DNA from: Actinospineispora acaciae DSM 45401
Lineage (GTDB): Bacteria > Actinomycetota > Actinomycetes > Mycobacteriales > Pseudonocardiaceae
DNA length: 64,000 nt
NCBI RefSeq assembly: GCF_000620785.1
Contig: NZ_JIAI01000010.1
Coordinates: forward strand, 265,000-328,999
Reading direction: 5' to 3'
In this document: in pieces, positions 16,985 to 28,023 of the stretch
Position numbering within the stretch: the first letter of the stretch is position 1
Layout: the number at the start of each line of letters is the position of its first letter
Notes under the pieces: model-generated
Seen by the model: only the letters and a program-made list of their open reading frames with translations
Told to the model about the DNA's origin: nothing
Databases searched by the model: none
Translations under genes and position numbers: made by a program

Positions 16985-18211
16985 ATGGTGCACCGACGCA
17001 TGCCTCGCCCGTCCGAGCTCCGTGAGCTGCTCCGCCCGGCCCCGTTCACACTGGACGCCACCGAGCGCCGGCTCAACCGGGCGGCCTCCATCGGCGACCT
17101 GCGCACGCTCGCCCGCCGGCGGGCACCGCGCGCGGTGTTCGACTACACCGACGGCGCGGCCGGGGTCGGCGAGCTGGCGCTGCGGCGGGCGCGGGAGACG
17201 TTCGCGCGCCTGGAGTTCCACCCCACGGTGCTCACCGACGTCTCCGGGGTGAACACCGAGACGACCATCCTGGGCAAGCCGTCCGCGCAGCCGTTCGCGC
17301 TGGCCCCGACCGGTTTCACCCGGATGATGCACACCGAGGGCGAGCGCGCCGTGGTCAAGGTGGCGCAGCGCGAGCGGATCCCGTACGCGCTGTCCACCAT
17401 GGGCACCACCACGATCGAGGACTTCGCCGCCGCCGGCCCGGACGCCCGCAAGTGGTTCCAGCTCTACCTGTGGCGCGACCGCGCGCCGGCCAAGGACCTG
17501 GTCGAGCGGGCGGCCGCCGCCGGCTTCGACACGCTCATGCTCACCCTGGACACCAAGGTGGCCGGCGCCCGGCTGCGCGACGTCCGCAACGGCCTGGCCA
17601 TCCCGCCGCAGCTGACCCTGCGCACCTTCCTGGACGGCGCGACGCACCCGCGCTGGTGGTTCGACTTCATCACCACCGAGCCGCTCACGTTCGCCAACCT
17701 GGCCGGCGCCAGCGACGGCACCCCGGGCGTGCTCATCGACCGCGTCTTCGACCCGGCCATCACGCTGGCCGACCTGGAGTGGCTGCGTGGCCACTGGCCG
17801 CACAAGCTCGTGGCCAAGGGCGTGCAGTCGGTGGCCGACGCCAAGGCGGTCGTGGCCGCGGGCGCCGATGCGGTGCTGCTGTCCAACCACGGTGGCCGCC
17901 AGCTCGACCGCGCCCCGGTGCCGCTCGAGCTCGTGCCGGCCGTGCGCGAGGAGCTCGACGGCCAGGCCGAGGTGCTGGTCGACACGGGCATCACGACCGG
18001 CGCCGACGTGGTGGCCGCGATGGCGCTCGGCGCGCACGGCACCCTGGTCGGCCGGGCCTATCTGTACGGCCTGATGGCCGGCGGCGAACGCGGCGTCGCC
18101 CGCGCCGTACGGATCTTGGCCGACGAGGTCGCGCGGACGATGGCGCTACTCGGTGTAACCGAGATCGGCCAGCTCCGCCCCGACCACGTGAGCCTGCGCC
18201 CCGGCCGCTGA
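16985..18211 (+). CDS. FMN-dependent alpha-hydroxy-acid dehydrogenase (LldD-like)
   Basis: This 408-residue TIM-barrel flavoenzyme is of the L-lactate dehydrogenase/glycolate oxidase family. Residues expected for FMN and substrate binding are seen: the tyrosine in FDYTDGAA, LAPTGF, WFQLY, the active-site histidine in LLSNHGGRQLD and DTGITTGADVV plus the GR near the end. It oxidises a 2-hydroxy acid to a 2-oxo acid; lactate is likely but not certain. There is no mycofactocin cluster nearby. A strong hairpin follows. Confidence 0.9.
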   Translation: MVHRRMPRPSELRELLRPAPFTLDATERRLNRAASIGDLRTLARRRAPRAVFDYTDGAAGVGELALRRARETFARLEFHPTVLTDVSGVNTETTILGKPSAQPFALAPTGFTRMMHTEGERAVVKVAQRERIPYALSTMGTTTIEDFAAAGPDARKWFQLYLWRDRAPAKDLVERAAAAGFDTLMLTLDTKVAGARLRDVRNGLAIPPQLTLRTFLDGATHPRWWFDFITTEPLTFANLAGASDGTPGVLIDRVFDPAITLADLEWLRGHWPHKLVAKGVQSVADAKAVVAAGADAVLLSNHGGRQLDRAPVPLELVPAVREELDGQAEVLVDTGITTGADVVAAMALGAHGTLVGRAYLYGLMAGGERGVARAVRILADEVARTMALLGVTEIGQLRPDHVSLRPGR

Positions 18212-18239
18212 CCCTCGCCCGGTCCACGCCCGCTCACTG

Positions 18240-18276
18240 CCGCGCTCGCGCCGGATTCGGCAAGGTGCGAGCGCGG
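18240..18276 (+). terminator. Hairpin terminator after lldD-like gene
   Basis: CCGCGCTCGCGCC pairs with GGTGCGAGCGCGG (one G-T pair) over an 11-nt loop, 29 nt after the stop codon. There is no T-run, which is common in GC-rich actinobacteria. Confidence 0.7.
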
Positions 18277-18478
18277 TGGTCGGGCTGTTGACCGGACGTC
18301 GTTTCGACGGTTATCGTGAGCCTGCTCGTCGCGAAGAGCGTCGGTGTGCCGTTGTCCGCCGTAGCTCGACGGGCCTGTGAGGTCTCGGTGGGAAGGTGCC
18401 GCGGAGGCCAGGTTCATTAACTATGTCCTGGTCATGCCCGCATGCGGTGCGGGCGGCCCTGTCTGTCTGGATTCACCG

Positions 18479-18883
18479 ATGACTGCCGTCATGGAAAACA
18501 ACGTCATGCAGTACCCGCTGGTCAGGTTCGTCGCGGACGGACTGCGCGACACCATCGCCTCGTTCGGCACCGGCGAACTGCCGCTGCACCGGCTCTCCTG
18601 GGAGCTGCACACTCGAATCGAGTCCCTCTCCGAGTTCGCCGGCCGGCGTTCGCTGGCCGAGCTGCGGTCCTGGCAGCGCTATGTCGAGGCCCTCGACACG
18701 GTGCTCAGGGAGACCGGCCGGGAGGGCCTGACCGCCCACGAAGAACACACCCTCGCCGGCGCGTTGGTTGCGCTGCGTGACACCCTCGACAAGCTCGACC
18801 CACCGGCCACAGCGGGCTCCGGGTCCCCGATTTCGGCCGGCGCCACGTCCGCTCGGCCCGACGGGGCGGCACCGGTCCGGTGA
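18479..18883 (+). CDS. Hypothetical helical protein
   Basis: This 134-residue protein is not one I recognise. Residues about 10-100 look all-helical and amphipathic (LVRFVADGLRDTIASF, LAELRSWQRYVEALDTVL), and the tail is Ser/Ala/Pro-rich. No membrane segment or signal peptide is seen. The ATG used gives MTAVMENNVMQYPL; later ATGs at codons 5 and 10 are alternatives because no clear ribosome-binding site decides. It ends just before the 38-bp array. Confidence 0.6.
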   Translation: MTAVMENNVMQYPLVRFVADGLRDTIASFGTGELPLHRLSWELHTRIESLSEFAGRRSLAELRSWQRYVEALDTVLRETGREGLTAHEEHTLAGALVALRDTLDKLDPPATAGSGSPISAGATSARPDGAAPVR

Positions 18884-18937
18884 TCCACGCCCGCCCCCGT
18901 GGCCACGGTCACGGCGGCCACCCGTGGCCACAAACCA

Positions 18938-19185
18938 CCATCTGTGGCCATCACACCGGGCCTGGCCACCAACGGCTGTTTGTGGCCACCGAACCACCCG
19001 TGGCCACAAACAGCGACTTGTGGCCATCGAACGACCCATGGCCACAAAAGATCACTTGTGGCCATCACACCACGCGTGGCCACCAACGGTCACTTGTGGC
19101 CACCGAACACCCCGTGGCCACAAACAACAGCTTGTGGCCACCGCACCACCCGTGGCCACAAGCGACGACTTGTGGCCACCGCGAA
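18938..19185. repeat. 38-bp tandem array of TGTGGCCACA-type palindromes
   Basis: TGGCCA cores recur at 18925, 18945, 18963, 18983, 19001, 19021, 19039, 19059, 19077, 19097, 19115, 19135, 19153 and 19173, that is at strictly alternating 20- and 18-bp steps. Each 38-bp unit holds one CTTGTGGCCACCG half and one inverted CCGTGGCCACAAA half, so neighbours form 10-11-bp stems in either register. About 6.5 units fill the gap between two convergent genes. The period is not a multiple of three and the frames shift, so it is not coding. Confidence 0.9.
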
Positions 19186-19190
19186 CGGCC

Positions 19191-20045
19191 TCAGTCCAGC
19201 GCCCGGCGGAGGAAGCCCTTGAGGCCGAGCCAGGCGAACCCGACGATGGCCGCCACGGTGACCAGCAGGCACAACCAGTACGGCAGGTGGGGGACCGACG
19301 GCACGAGCGATGCCCGGATCCCTTCGCTGACGTAGGTCAGGGGGTTGAGCGCGCAGAGCACCTGAAACCACCGCACGTTCGTCAGGGCCTGCCACGGGAA
19401 CTGCACCGAACCGGTGAACATGAGCGGGGCGAAGATCACCGCGAACAGCACGTTGATCCGCCGCGCCGGCACCAGCGTGCCGATCGTCAGTCCCATCGTG
19501 CCGCCGAGCAGGGCGCCCAGCGCCGTGCTCAGCAGGGCCGGCGCCAACCCGCCGACCGGCCAGGACACGTCGTCCAGCACGAGGAACCCGACCGGCACCA
19601 TGAGCACCGCCGCGAGCAGCCCGCGCAACGCGCCGAACACGATCTTCTCCACCCCGACCCACGGGATCGGGATGGGCGCGAGCAGCCGGTCCTCGATCTC
19701 CCTGGTCCAGGCGAAGTCCAGGACCAGCGGGAACGCCACCGCCTGCAGCGCACCGAAGAACGCGTTCAGCGCGAGCAGCCCGGGGAGCATGATCCGCCCG
19801 TAGTCGCCGGTCACGAACCCCGCGCCGCCGAGCACGGTGGCGAAGATGAACAGGAAGAAGAACGGCTGGATCAACACCTGCGCGAGGAACGCGCCCAGCT
19901 CCTTACCGGTGACGTGCACGTCCCGGCTCAGCACGGCGAGGAACACCCGCGCCGAGGATGACGGCTGCCCCGCCGCGTCCGGCCCCGGTCCGCCGGGCTC
20001 GCTCGCCCACGGCCGCCGTGACGTCCGCTCGACCGAACGACTCAT
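19191..20045 (-). CDS. ABC-2 type exporter permease (DrrB-like)
   Basis: This 284-residue inner-membrane protein has about six hydrophobic helices (ELGAFLAQVLIQPFFFLFIF, LVLDFAWTREIEDRLLAPIP, INVLFAVIFAPLMFTGSVQF, LPYWLCLLVTVAAIVGFAWL). The TREIEDRLLAPIP stretch and LNPLTYVSEGIR are typical of ABC-2 permeases that export drugs or lipids. Its ATG overlaps the ATPase stop (ATGA), forming a two-gene exporter operon. The substrate is unknown. Confidence 0.92.
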   Translation of the reverse strand: MSRSVERTSRRPWASEPGGPGPDAAGQPSSSARVFLAVLSRDVHVTGKELGAFLAQVLIQPFFFLFIFATVLGGAGFVTGDYGRIMLPGLLALNAFFGALQAVAFPLVLDFAWTREIEDRLLAPIPIPWVGVEKIVFGALRGLLAAVLMVPVGFLVLDDVSWPVGGLAPALLSTALGALLGGTMGLTIGTLVPARRINVLFAVIFAPLMFTGSVQFPWQALTNVRWFQVLCALNPLTYVSEGIRASLVPSVPHLPYWLCLLVTVAAIVGFAWLGLKGFLRRALD

Positions 20046-21064
20046 CGCAGCTCCCTCCCGGTCAGGTGGATGAACACGTCCTCCAACGTCGACTCGCCGA
20101 GCGACAGGTCGGCGACCGACGCGCCCCGGGCCGACAGCGCCGACACCACCGGCCCCACCACCGCCGCCGGCTCATCGGTCACATACACGCGCAACCGACA
20201 CGCCCCACCGCCGTCGTCCTCCGCCGCGGCACCGAGCGGTTCGACCCGCTCCACCCCCGGCAGCGCGGCCAACGCGGCGGCCAGCCCGTCCACCGCCACC
20301 CCGTCGGCGCGCACGCTCGCCTCCAGGGTCGCGCTGCCCGGCAACGACCTGACCAGCGCGGCGGGCGTGTCCAAGGTGAGCATCCGGCCGTGGTCGACGA
20401 TGCCCACCCGGTCGGACAGCTTCGCGGCCTCGTCCATGTCGTGCGTGGTCAGCACGACCGTCACGCCCTCCTCGTGCAGCGCCCGCACCCGGTCGTGCAC
20501 GAACAGCCGGGCCTGCGGGTCCAGCCCGGTCGACGGCTCGTCCAGGAACAGCACCTCCGGCCGATGCATCAGCCCGCGCGCGATCATCAGCCGCTGCGAC
20601 TGGCCGCCGGAGAGGTTGTCCACGCTCTGGTTCGCCTTGTCCGCCAGCCCCATCCGTTCGAGCATCTCGTCGGCCCGCGCGGCGCGATCGGCCCGGGACA
20701 TGCCGTGGTACGCGGCGTGGAAGATCAGGTTGTTGCGGGTGGACAGCGACCGGTCCAGGTTGACCCGCTGCGGCACCACGCCGAGCCGCCCGCGCACCGC
20801 GACGCTGTCGCGCACCACGTCCAGCCCGGCCACCCTGGCCACCCCGCCGGTGGGCACCACCCGGGTGGTGAGCACGCCCACGGTCGTCGTCTTGCCGGCG
20901 CCGTTCGGCCCGAGCAGCCCGAACACCTCGCCGCGCCGCACCGTGAACGACAGCCCGTCCACCGCGTTGACGGGGCTCTTCGGATACCGCTTGACCAGCT
21001 GGTCGACCTCCACCGCGAGCTCCTCGCCGTGCTCGCGGTCGCGCGCGAAACCGTTGCCGGACAT
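20042..21064 (-). CDS. ABC exporter ATP-binding protein (DrrA-like)
   Basis: This 340-residue ATPase has Walker A GPNGAGKTTT, signature LSGGQSQR, Walker B VLFLDEPSTGLD and switch histidine LTTHDM, followed by a C-terminal regulatory domain ending LEDVFIHLTGREL as in DrrA-like exporters. The ATG was chosen because GGGGGAG lies immediately upstream. It pairs with the permease that overlaps its stop codon. It is divergent from the Rv3235-family gene across about 250 nt. Confidence 0.94.
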   Translation of the reverse strand: MSGNGFARDREHGEELAVEVDQLVKRYPKSPVNAVDGLSFTVRRGEVFGLLGPNGAGKTTTVGVLTTRVVPTGGVARVAGLDVVRDSVAVRGRLGVVPQRVNLDRSLSTRNNLIFHAAYHGMSRADRAARADEMLERMGLADKANQSVDNLSGGQSQRLMIARGLMHRPEVLFLDEPSTGLDPQARLFVHDRVRALHEEGVTVVLTTHDMDEAAKLSDRVGIVDHGRMLTLDTPAALVRSLPGSATLEASVRADGVAVDGLAAALAALPGVERVEPLGAAAEDDGGGACRLRVYVTDEPAAVVGPVVSALSARGASVADLSLGESTLEDVFIHLTGRELR

Positions 21065-21313
21065 CGCTCCCCCCTCTTCGAGACGATCCGCACAGCCTGG
21101 CCTGTCCACGCCCAACCGGCCACCGATATCGCGCAACCTCCGGAGTCCGCACCCGCGATTTCGCCAAACGCCCCCGGGCGTGGCCGCCCGCCGTCCATAC
21201 TGATCGCGCCCGCCTCGCCGATGCCCGTTCGGCGGTGATCCGGCGTCCGGTCGTGCCCGGTCGTCTCTCCGTAGCCCAGCTATCGAATGCGCGCGTGCGC
21301 GCTCGGGAGAGAC

Positions 21314-21919
21314 ATGACCTCGACGATCGACAAGCCTGCCGGCGCGGGTCGCCCGGTGGTACGCCGACTTGCCGACGAGCTGTTCCGCGCCGCGCCGGAC
21401 CCGCCACCGCCACCGCCGCCGCCCGCCCCGGAGCCCACGCCCGGCCCCGACCCGAACGAGCGCGAGGTACGAGCGCGCGCCGTGCTCGTGCTCCGGCTGA
21501 TCATCGAGGTCCTCGACCGCCGCCGCCCGATCGCCCAGCTGACCGGCCTGGTCACCGCCCCGGTCCGCCGCTACGTGCTGGCCGCGACCGGCCGCCTCGA
21601 CGAGCCCCGTTACCGCCCCGGCGCCGCACCCCGCCCCGCCCGCACCAACCCAACCGCCCGCGCCACCACCGCCGGCTACGCCGGTCCGGCCCTCGGCCCG
21701 ATCCGGGTGTGCCGGCCCGCCGCCGGAGTCGCCGAGGTCAGCGCCGTGTGGCGGTACCGAGGCCGGTGCCGCGCCCTGGCCGCCCGCTTCGAGCTGCTCA
21801 GCCTCGACCAGCTCGTCCCCGACGACCTCGAAGTCCCCGAGCCCGACCCCGCCGACACCGACAACCCCGCCAAAACCCGCCCACCCCGCTGGTGCTGCAC
21901 AGCCCTACGCCTCGGCTGA
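21314..21919 (+). CDS. Rv3235-family protein
   Basis: A 201-residue actinobacterial protein of unknown function, found upstream of secA as in mycobacteria. A Pro-rich stretch (after FRAAPDPPPP) precedes a conserved core with RARAVLVLRLIIEVLDRRRP, LTGLVTAPVRRYV and VCRPAAGVAEVSAVWRYRGR, then RCRALAARFEL. No membrane segment is seen. GGGAGAG precedes the ATG; an ATG 27 nt earlier is less well placed. Confidence 0.85.
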   Translation: MTSTIDKPAGAGRPVVRRLADELFRAAPDPPPPPPPPAPEPTPGPDPNEREVRARAVLVLRLIIEVLDRRRPIAQLTGLVTAPVRRYVLAATGRLDEPRYRPGAAPRPARTNPTARATTAGYAGPALGPIRVCRPAAGVAEVSAVWRYRGRCRALAARFELLSLDQLVPDDLEVPEPDPADTDNPAKTRPPRWCCTALRLG

Positions 21920-21937
21920 CCACCAACCCGGCCGCCC

Positions 21938-21984
21938 GCACACAGCGAGTTGCCGCCGCACACATGTTGCGGCATGTGCGCCGC
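21938..21984. repeat. 27-bp dispersed element with hairpin, copy A
   Basis: A 27-bp sequence starting GCACACAGCGAGTTGCCGCC is followed by a GCACACATG/CATGTGCGC hairpin. An exact 27-bp inverted copy lies at 39084-39110, also intergenic and also next to a GCACACAC/GTGTGTGC hairpin. Confidence 0.75.
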
Positions 21985-22014
21985 GTACGAACGTGGTGTG
22001 CCGGTGCCCCCGGC

Positions 22015-22078
22015 GGCGTGGGCGCGGGCGGTGGCGTGGGCGTCCACGGTGGTGGCGTGGGCGCGGGCGGTGGCGTGG

Positions 22079-22079
<1 letters not shown>
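22015..22079. repeat. 39-bp-offset direct repeat beside secA 3' end
   Basis: A 25-bp block starting GGCGTGGGCGCGGGCGGTGG occurs at 22015 and again at 22054. This compositional repeat fills the gap before the secA stop codon. Confidence 0.6.
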
Positions 22080-25045
<2,966 letters not shown>

Positions 25046-25125
25046 CGGAAGACCTCAGCTCTGTTCGCGATGCGCCGCTCTGAGCGGCCGCCTTTCCCCA
25101 CCATGGTAGGCACTGCCTGGACGCA

Positions 25126-25158
25126 CCGAAGGCACGGGCTTACCGCCCGTGCCTTCGG
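25126..25158 (-). terminator. Hairpin terminator after hpf
   Basis: A perfect 14-bp stem (CCGAAGGCACGGGC with its complement) and a 5-nt loop lie between the hpf stop and the secA start. It is the strongest simple hairpin of this region and separates the two same-strand genes. Confidence 0.8.
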
Positions 25159-25253
25159 ATTCCTCAGCATTGATGTCCAGTTGTCCGATGATCGGCGCCG
25201 AAGTGGCGGGCACGCTCCTCCGCGTATCGGGATCGAGGGCGCCCGCGACCCGT

Positions 25254-25922
25254 TCAGGCTAGCCGAATCACCCCGTAGTCGTAGCCCTTTCGCCGGTACA
25301 CGACGCTGGGCAGCCCGGTTTCGGCACAGGAGAACAGGTAGAAGTCGTGGCCGACGAGCTCCATCTGGGACAGCGCCTCGTCCAGCGACATGGGCTTGGC
25401 CGGGTGTTCCTTCTCCCGCACGATCCGGCCGGGCTGGCTTTCATGGTCCACGGCGTTGCGCGGCGACGGGATGTCCACCTCGGGCATCCGCTCACCGTGC
25501 TCTGTGCCGATCGACTCGCCGATCGACTCGCTCATGGTCTCCGAGTCCAGCACCGCGGTGCCGGCGACCGGTCCCGCGCCGCTCATGGTGCGGACCGTGC
25601 CGCGTGCCCTGCGGCCGTACGGAACCCTGCGACGATCGTGCGCGCGGCGCAGCCGGGACTCGAGCTTGCCGACCGCGCTGTCCAGGGCCGCGTAGAAGTC
25701 CGGGCCGCAAGCCTCTGCCCGGGCGACGGGCCCGCACCCGCGTCCGGTGATCTCGACCCGTTGACAGCTCTTCGCCTGCCGGCGGTTCGGCTCGTGGAAG
25801 AGCTCGACCTCCATTCCCACGATCTTGTGGTCGTACCGTTCCAGTCGGGCGAGCTTGTCGGCGACATGGACCCTGAAGTGATCCGGAACCTCGACGTTCC
25901 GACCAGTGACGACTATCTCCAC
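25254..25922 (-). CDS. hpf: Long-form ribosome hibernation-promoting factor
   Basis: A 222-residue HPF that inactivates 70S ribosomes and joins them into 100S dimers. The N-terminal domain (MEIVVTGRNVEVPDHFRVHV, LERYDHKI, DFYAALDSAVGKLESRLRR) binds the decoding centre, and the C-terminal dimerisation domain (KPMSLDEALSQMELVGHDFY, VVYRRKGYDYGVIRL) is complete. The GTG start has GGGAGG about 6 nt upstream. It lies between comF and secA as in mycobacteria. Confidence 0.96.
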   Translation of the reverse strand: MEIVVTGRNVEVPDHFRVHVADKLARLERYDHKIVGMEVELFHEPNRRQAKSCQRVEITGRGCGPVARAEACGPDFYAALDSAVGKLESRLRRAHDRRRVPYGRRARGTVRTMSGAGPVAGTAVLDSETMSESIGESIGTEHGERMPEVDIPSPRNAVDHESQPGRIVREKEHPAKPMSLDEALSQMELVGHDFYLFSCAETGLPSVVYRRKGYDYGVIRLA

Positions 25923-26141
25923 TCGGACCTCCCTCGCACTCCGCGTCGGGAAAACTCTTCGCTCGGTTGGGTAGCACCCGTCGAGCTGGTCACTCGTCCT
26001 TCACCACGTGTTCAGGCGGTGGGAGGCACCGTAACCTGCATCACGTTGCGAGAACACCCCCTACCGGACAGGAGCCCCCACCTGGGCGGAGACGGTTCCC
26101 TGATCGGCCCCGAATGGCTAGGCTGGGATGGTTGGGCTCGT

Positions 26142-27002
26142 TTACGACCACCCCCGTCGCGGCTCGCCGGACCCGGCTCTGACCTGGGCAAACCGGGCGG
26201 CGTGCAATCGTCCTCCGAAAGTGTCATTACGTCGCCGGCCGACGAATTCGGCGTCACGCGAACCGGTCGCGTCGCAGAGAACGAGCGCGCCGCGGACGGT
26301 CACGCCGGCCTCGGCGAGCGTCGCGACGCAGTTGCGCAGCGTGGCCCCGGTGGTCACGACGTCATCCACCAGTAGGACCGTCACTCCGGGCGGCGGTAAC
26401 CCGGCCGGACGCGGCAGCACCCGGCCGCGCAGGTTCGCCCAGCGCGCCGCCGGGTCGAGGCCGACCGAGTCACGCCCGCCCCGGCGCATCCGCAGCGCCG
26501 CGCTCACCCCGACCGAGCCGCCCTCGGCGGCCAGCCGCTCCGCGACCTGCTCGGCCAGCACCAGCACGTGGTCGATCCCGCGCGAGCGGATCGCGGCCGC
26601 CCGCGACGGCGCCGGTACCAGCCAGCACGGCCGCGCGAGCGGTGCGACGCCACCGGTCGCGCCCCAGGCGGGCGGGGCGGCCAGGATCGCGGCGGCCAGC
26701 ATCGCGGCCAACGGCGCCGCGAGCTCGCGCCGGCCGTGCTCCTTGTAGGCCAGCAGCGCGGCGCGCAACGGGCCGGCGTACCCGCCCACCGCGAGCGTCG
26801 GCGGCACGGCGGCCAGCCCCCGGAGACCGCACACCAGCCGGGGCGGGCCGGCGCCGGTGGCACACCTGGCGCACCAGGAGCGGCCCGCCGCGCCGCATCC
26901 GCCGCACACCACCGGGAGCACGAGGTCCATCAGGCCGGCGAGCAGTGAGCGGGGACGCGAGGGCGGGGAGCCTCGTGAGCGGGAGAGCTGTGCGTGGGTC
27001 AT
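26142..27002 (-). CDS. comF: ComF-family amidophosphoribosyltransferase-like protein
   Basis: A 286-residue ComF/GntX-type protein with an N-terminal zinc ribbon (CGGCG and WCARC) and a C-terminal phosphoribosyltransferase fold (PRPP loop VLLVDDVVTTGATL). The family is tied to DNA uptake or purine salvage, but the actinobacterial role is undefined. The first 24 residues are Ser/Arg-rich and poorly conserved, so the start may be the ATG before DLVLPVVCGG. Confidence 0.88.
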   Translation of the reverse strand: MTHAQLSRSRGSPPSRPRSLLAGLMDLVLPVVCGGCGAAGRSWCARCATGAGPPRLVCGLRGLAAVPPTLAVGGYAGPLRAALLAYKEHGRRELAAPLAAMLAAAILAAPPAWGATGGVAPLARPCWLVPAPSRAAAIRSRGIDHVLVLAEQVAERLAAEGGSVGVSAALRMRRGGRDSVGLDPAARWANLRGRVLPRPAGLPPPGVTVLLVDDVVTTGATLRNCVATLAEAGVTVRGALVLCDATGSRDAEFVGRRRNDTFGGRLHAARFAQVRAGSGEPRRGWS

Positions 27003-27377
27003 GTGGCCAGCGTGGCGGATCGGCCTTGACGCCGGGGCGATTGAAGATCAACATGTCTGGGTTGTCCACATTGGGCCGGTTGTCCACATGGATCGGGGGC
27101 GGGCCTTGACAGTGGGAGCGGGTCCGCACTCAGGAGTTCTGCGTGTGGCTTCGGGCGAACGCCCGCGGGGTGGCCTTGACCGCGTGGCTTGTTGGGGTCT
27201 CGCGCATGGCGCGGGGTGTGCGGGACCCCAGGTAGGTATGCGGCGGTTGACCCATGCGCACGGCAGGTACCCCCGGAGCGGCTGCGCAAGATCGTCACCG
27301 TGCGGATGATCCGTGCGTCGAGGTCGCGCTCCTACCCGACGGCAGGGTCGCCGTCCGCGCCGGCGAGCTCGACACGC
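27003..27377. other. Intergenic stretch with DnaA-like boxes and a hairpin
   Basis: No gene with clear homology fills this 375-nt gap. It holds two TTGTCCACA boxes (27062-27070 and 27080-27088, same orientation), a TGGGGTC/GACCCCA stem-loop at 27193-27230 whose stem extends through CGCGCA/TGTGCG, and a small DUF397-like frame. Confidence 0.65.
27062..27088 (+). promoter_or_regulatory. Paired DnaA-box-like sites
   Basis: Two exact TTGTCCACA sequences 18 bp apart (start to start) in the same orientation. This nonamer is the actinobacterial DnaA box consensus. Binding is inferred, not shown. Confidence 0.5.
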
Positions 27378-27385
27378 CTATCTGA
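27254..27385 (+). CDS. Possible DUF397-type remnant
   Basis: A 43-codon frame encodes DDPCVEVALLPDGRVAVR near its middle. This resembles the CVEVA...DGVAVRDS core of DUF397 proteins, which usually accompany XRE regulators. The WRKSS start typical of the family is absent and no XRE gene lies nearby, so it is probably a decayed fragment or chance. It overlaps the convergent CMD gene by 8 nt. Confidence 0.3.
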   Translation: MRTAGTPGAAAQDRHRADDPCVEVALLPDGRVAVRAGELDTPI

Positions 27386-27881
27386 CCGGCTCTACCCCCA
27401 GCACCCTCGCGAACTGCCCGAACATCCAGTAGTACCCCACGACCTGCACCAGCTCGACGATCTCCCGGTCACTCAACGCGGCACGGACCGGCGCGAACGT
27501 CGCATCGTCCACCCTCAGCCCCCGCGCCACCGCCGTCGCGAACCTGAGTACCGCAAGATCCACCCCACCGAACGCGGCCTCGTCCCCCCGGTAGATCGCG
27601 TCCCGTTCCGCCAGCGTAAGTGGATCGTCCGACAGGACGTGCCGGGCGCGCACGTAGTCGTCCCCGAGCACCGCCGCGGCCGCATGCGTCGCGATCTCAC
27701 GCAGCCGCGCCGGCAACGCGAGCTGCGTGACCTGCTGCATCCCGAGCCGCATCAGCGTCCCCGCGGTCGCCTCGGCGTGGGCGACCATCAGGAACAGGTT
27801 CGAGTTCGGCGGCAGCCTGGCGTGCCACTCCCGCAGGTCGGCGGGCAGGGCGGAGGCGTCGGCGTACGGAATGCGGGCCAC
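27378..27881 (-). CDS. Carboxymuconolactone decarboxylase-family protein
   Basis: A 167-residue all-helical CMD/AhpD-superfamily protein (MARIPYADASALPADLREW, NLFLMVAHAEAT, LPARLREIATHAAAAVLGDD, LSDREIVELVQVVGYYWMFG). The CxxC pair of peroxidase-active AhpD proteins is absent, so a redox role is unlikely by this route. Function is unknown. Confidence 0.85.
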   Translation of the reverse strand: MARIPYADASALPADLREWHARLPPNSNLFLMVAHAEATAGTLMRLGMQQVTQLALPARLREIATHAAAAVLGDDYVRARHVLSDDPLTLAERDAIYRGDEAAFGGVDLAVLRFATAVARGLRVDDATFAPVRAALSDREIVELVQVVGYYWMFGQFARVLGVEPVR

Positions 27882-27973
27882 GCACGGAGCCTATGACCCT
27901 CAGGTAGGTTGGAGACGTCTTCTCACCGGAGAGCCCACAGGGTTCTCGCAGGCCGCGCGCCTCACCGACAGGT

Positions 27974-28022
27974 TTCTTGACGTCACACGGCATCAAGAAG
28001 GTGGGAGTCGAACCCCGACTCC
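27974..28022 (+). promoter_or_regulatory. Double hairpin leader of the FAD monooxygenase
   Basis: TTCTTGA pairs with TCAAGAA (12-nt loop) and GGAGTCG with CGACTCC (5-nt loop) directly before the start codon. A third TCTTGATCAA lies just inside the gene. It could be an operator or a translational control element; no homologue is recognised. Confidence 0.45.
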
Positions 28023-28023
28023 G

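Noticed and set aside
18925..19178. CRISPR array
   Set aside because: The repeats are short palindromes at 18/20-bp steps with variable linkers; there are no identical 25-40-nt repeats with unique spacers and no cas genes.
18880..19222. Reading frames through the 38-bp array on both strands
   Set aside because: The period is not a multiple of three, so the repeated peptide changes frame from unit to unit; the frames are by-products of the repeat.
28004..28022. tRNA T-arm or att-site remnant (GGAGTCGAACCCCGACTCC)
   Set aside because: It looks like a T-arm on the minus strand, but stem and loop lengths do not fit and no other tRNA arms are present; it is a simple hairpin.
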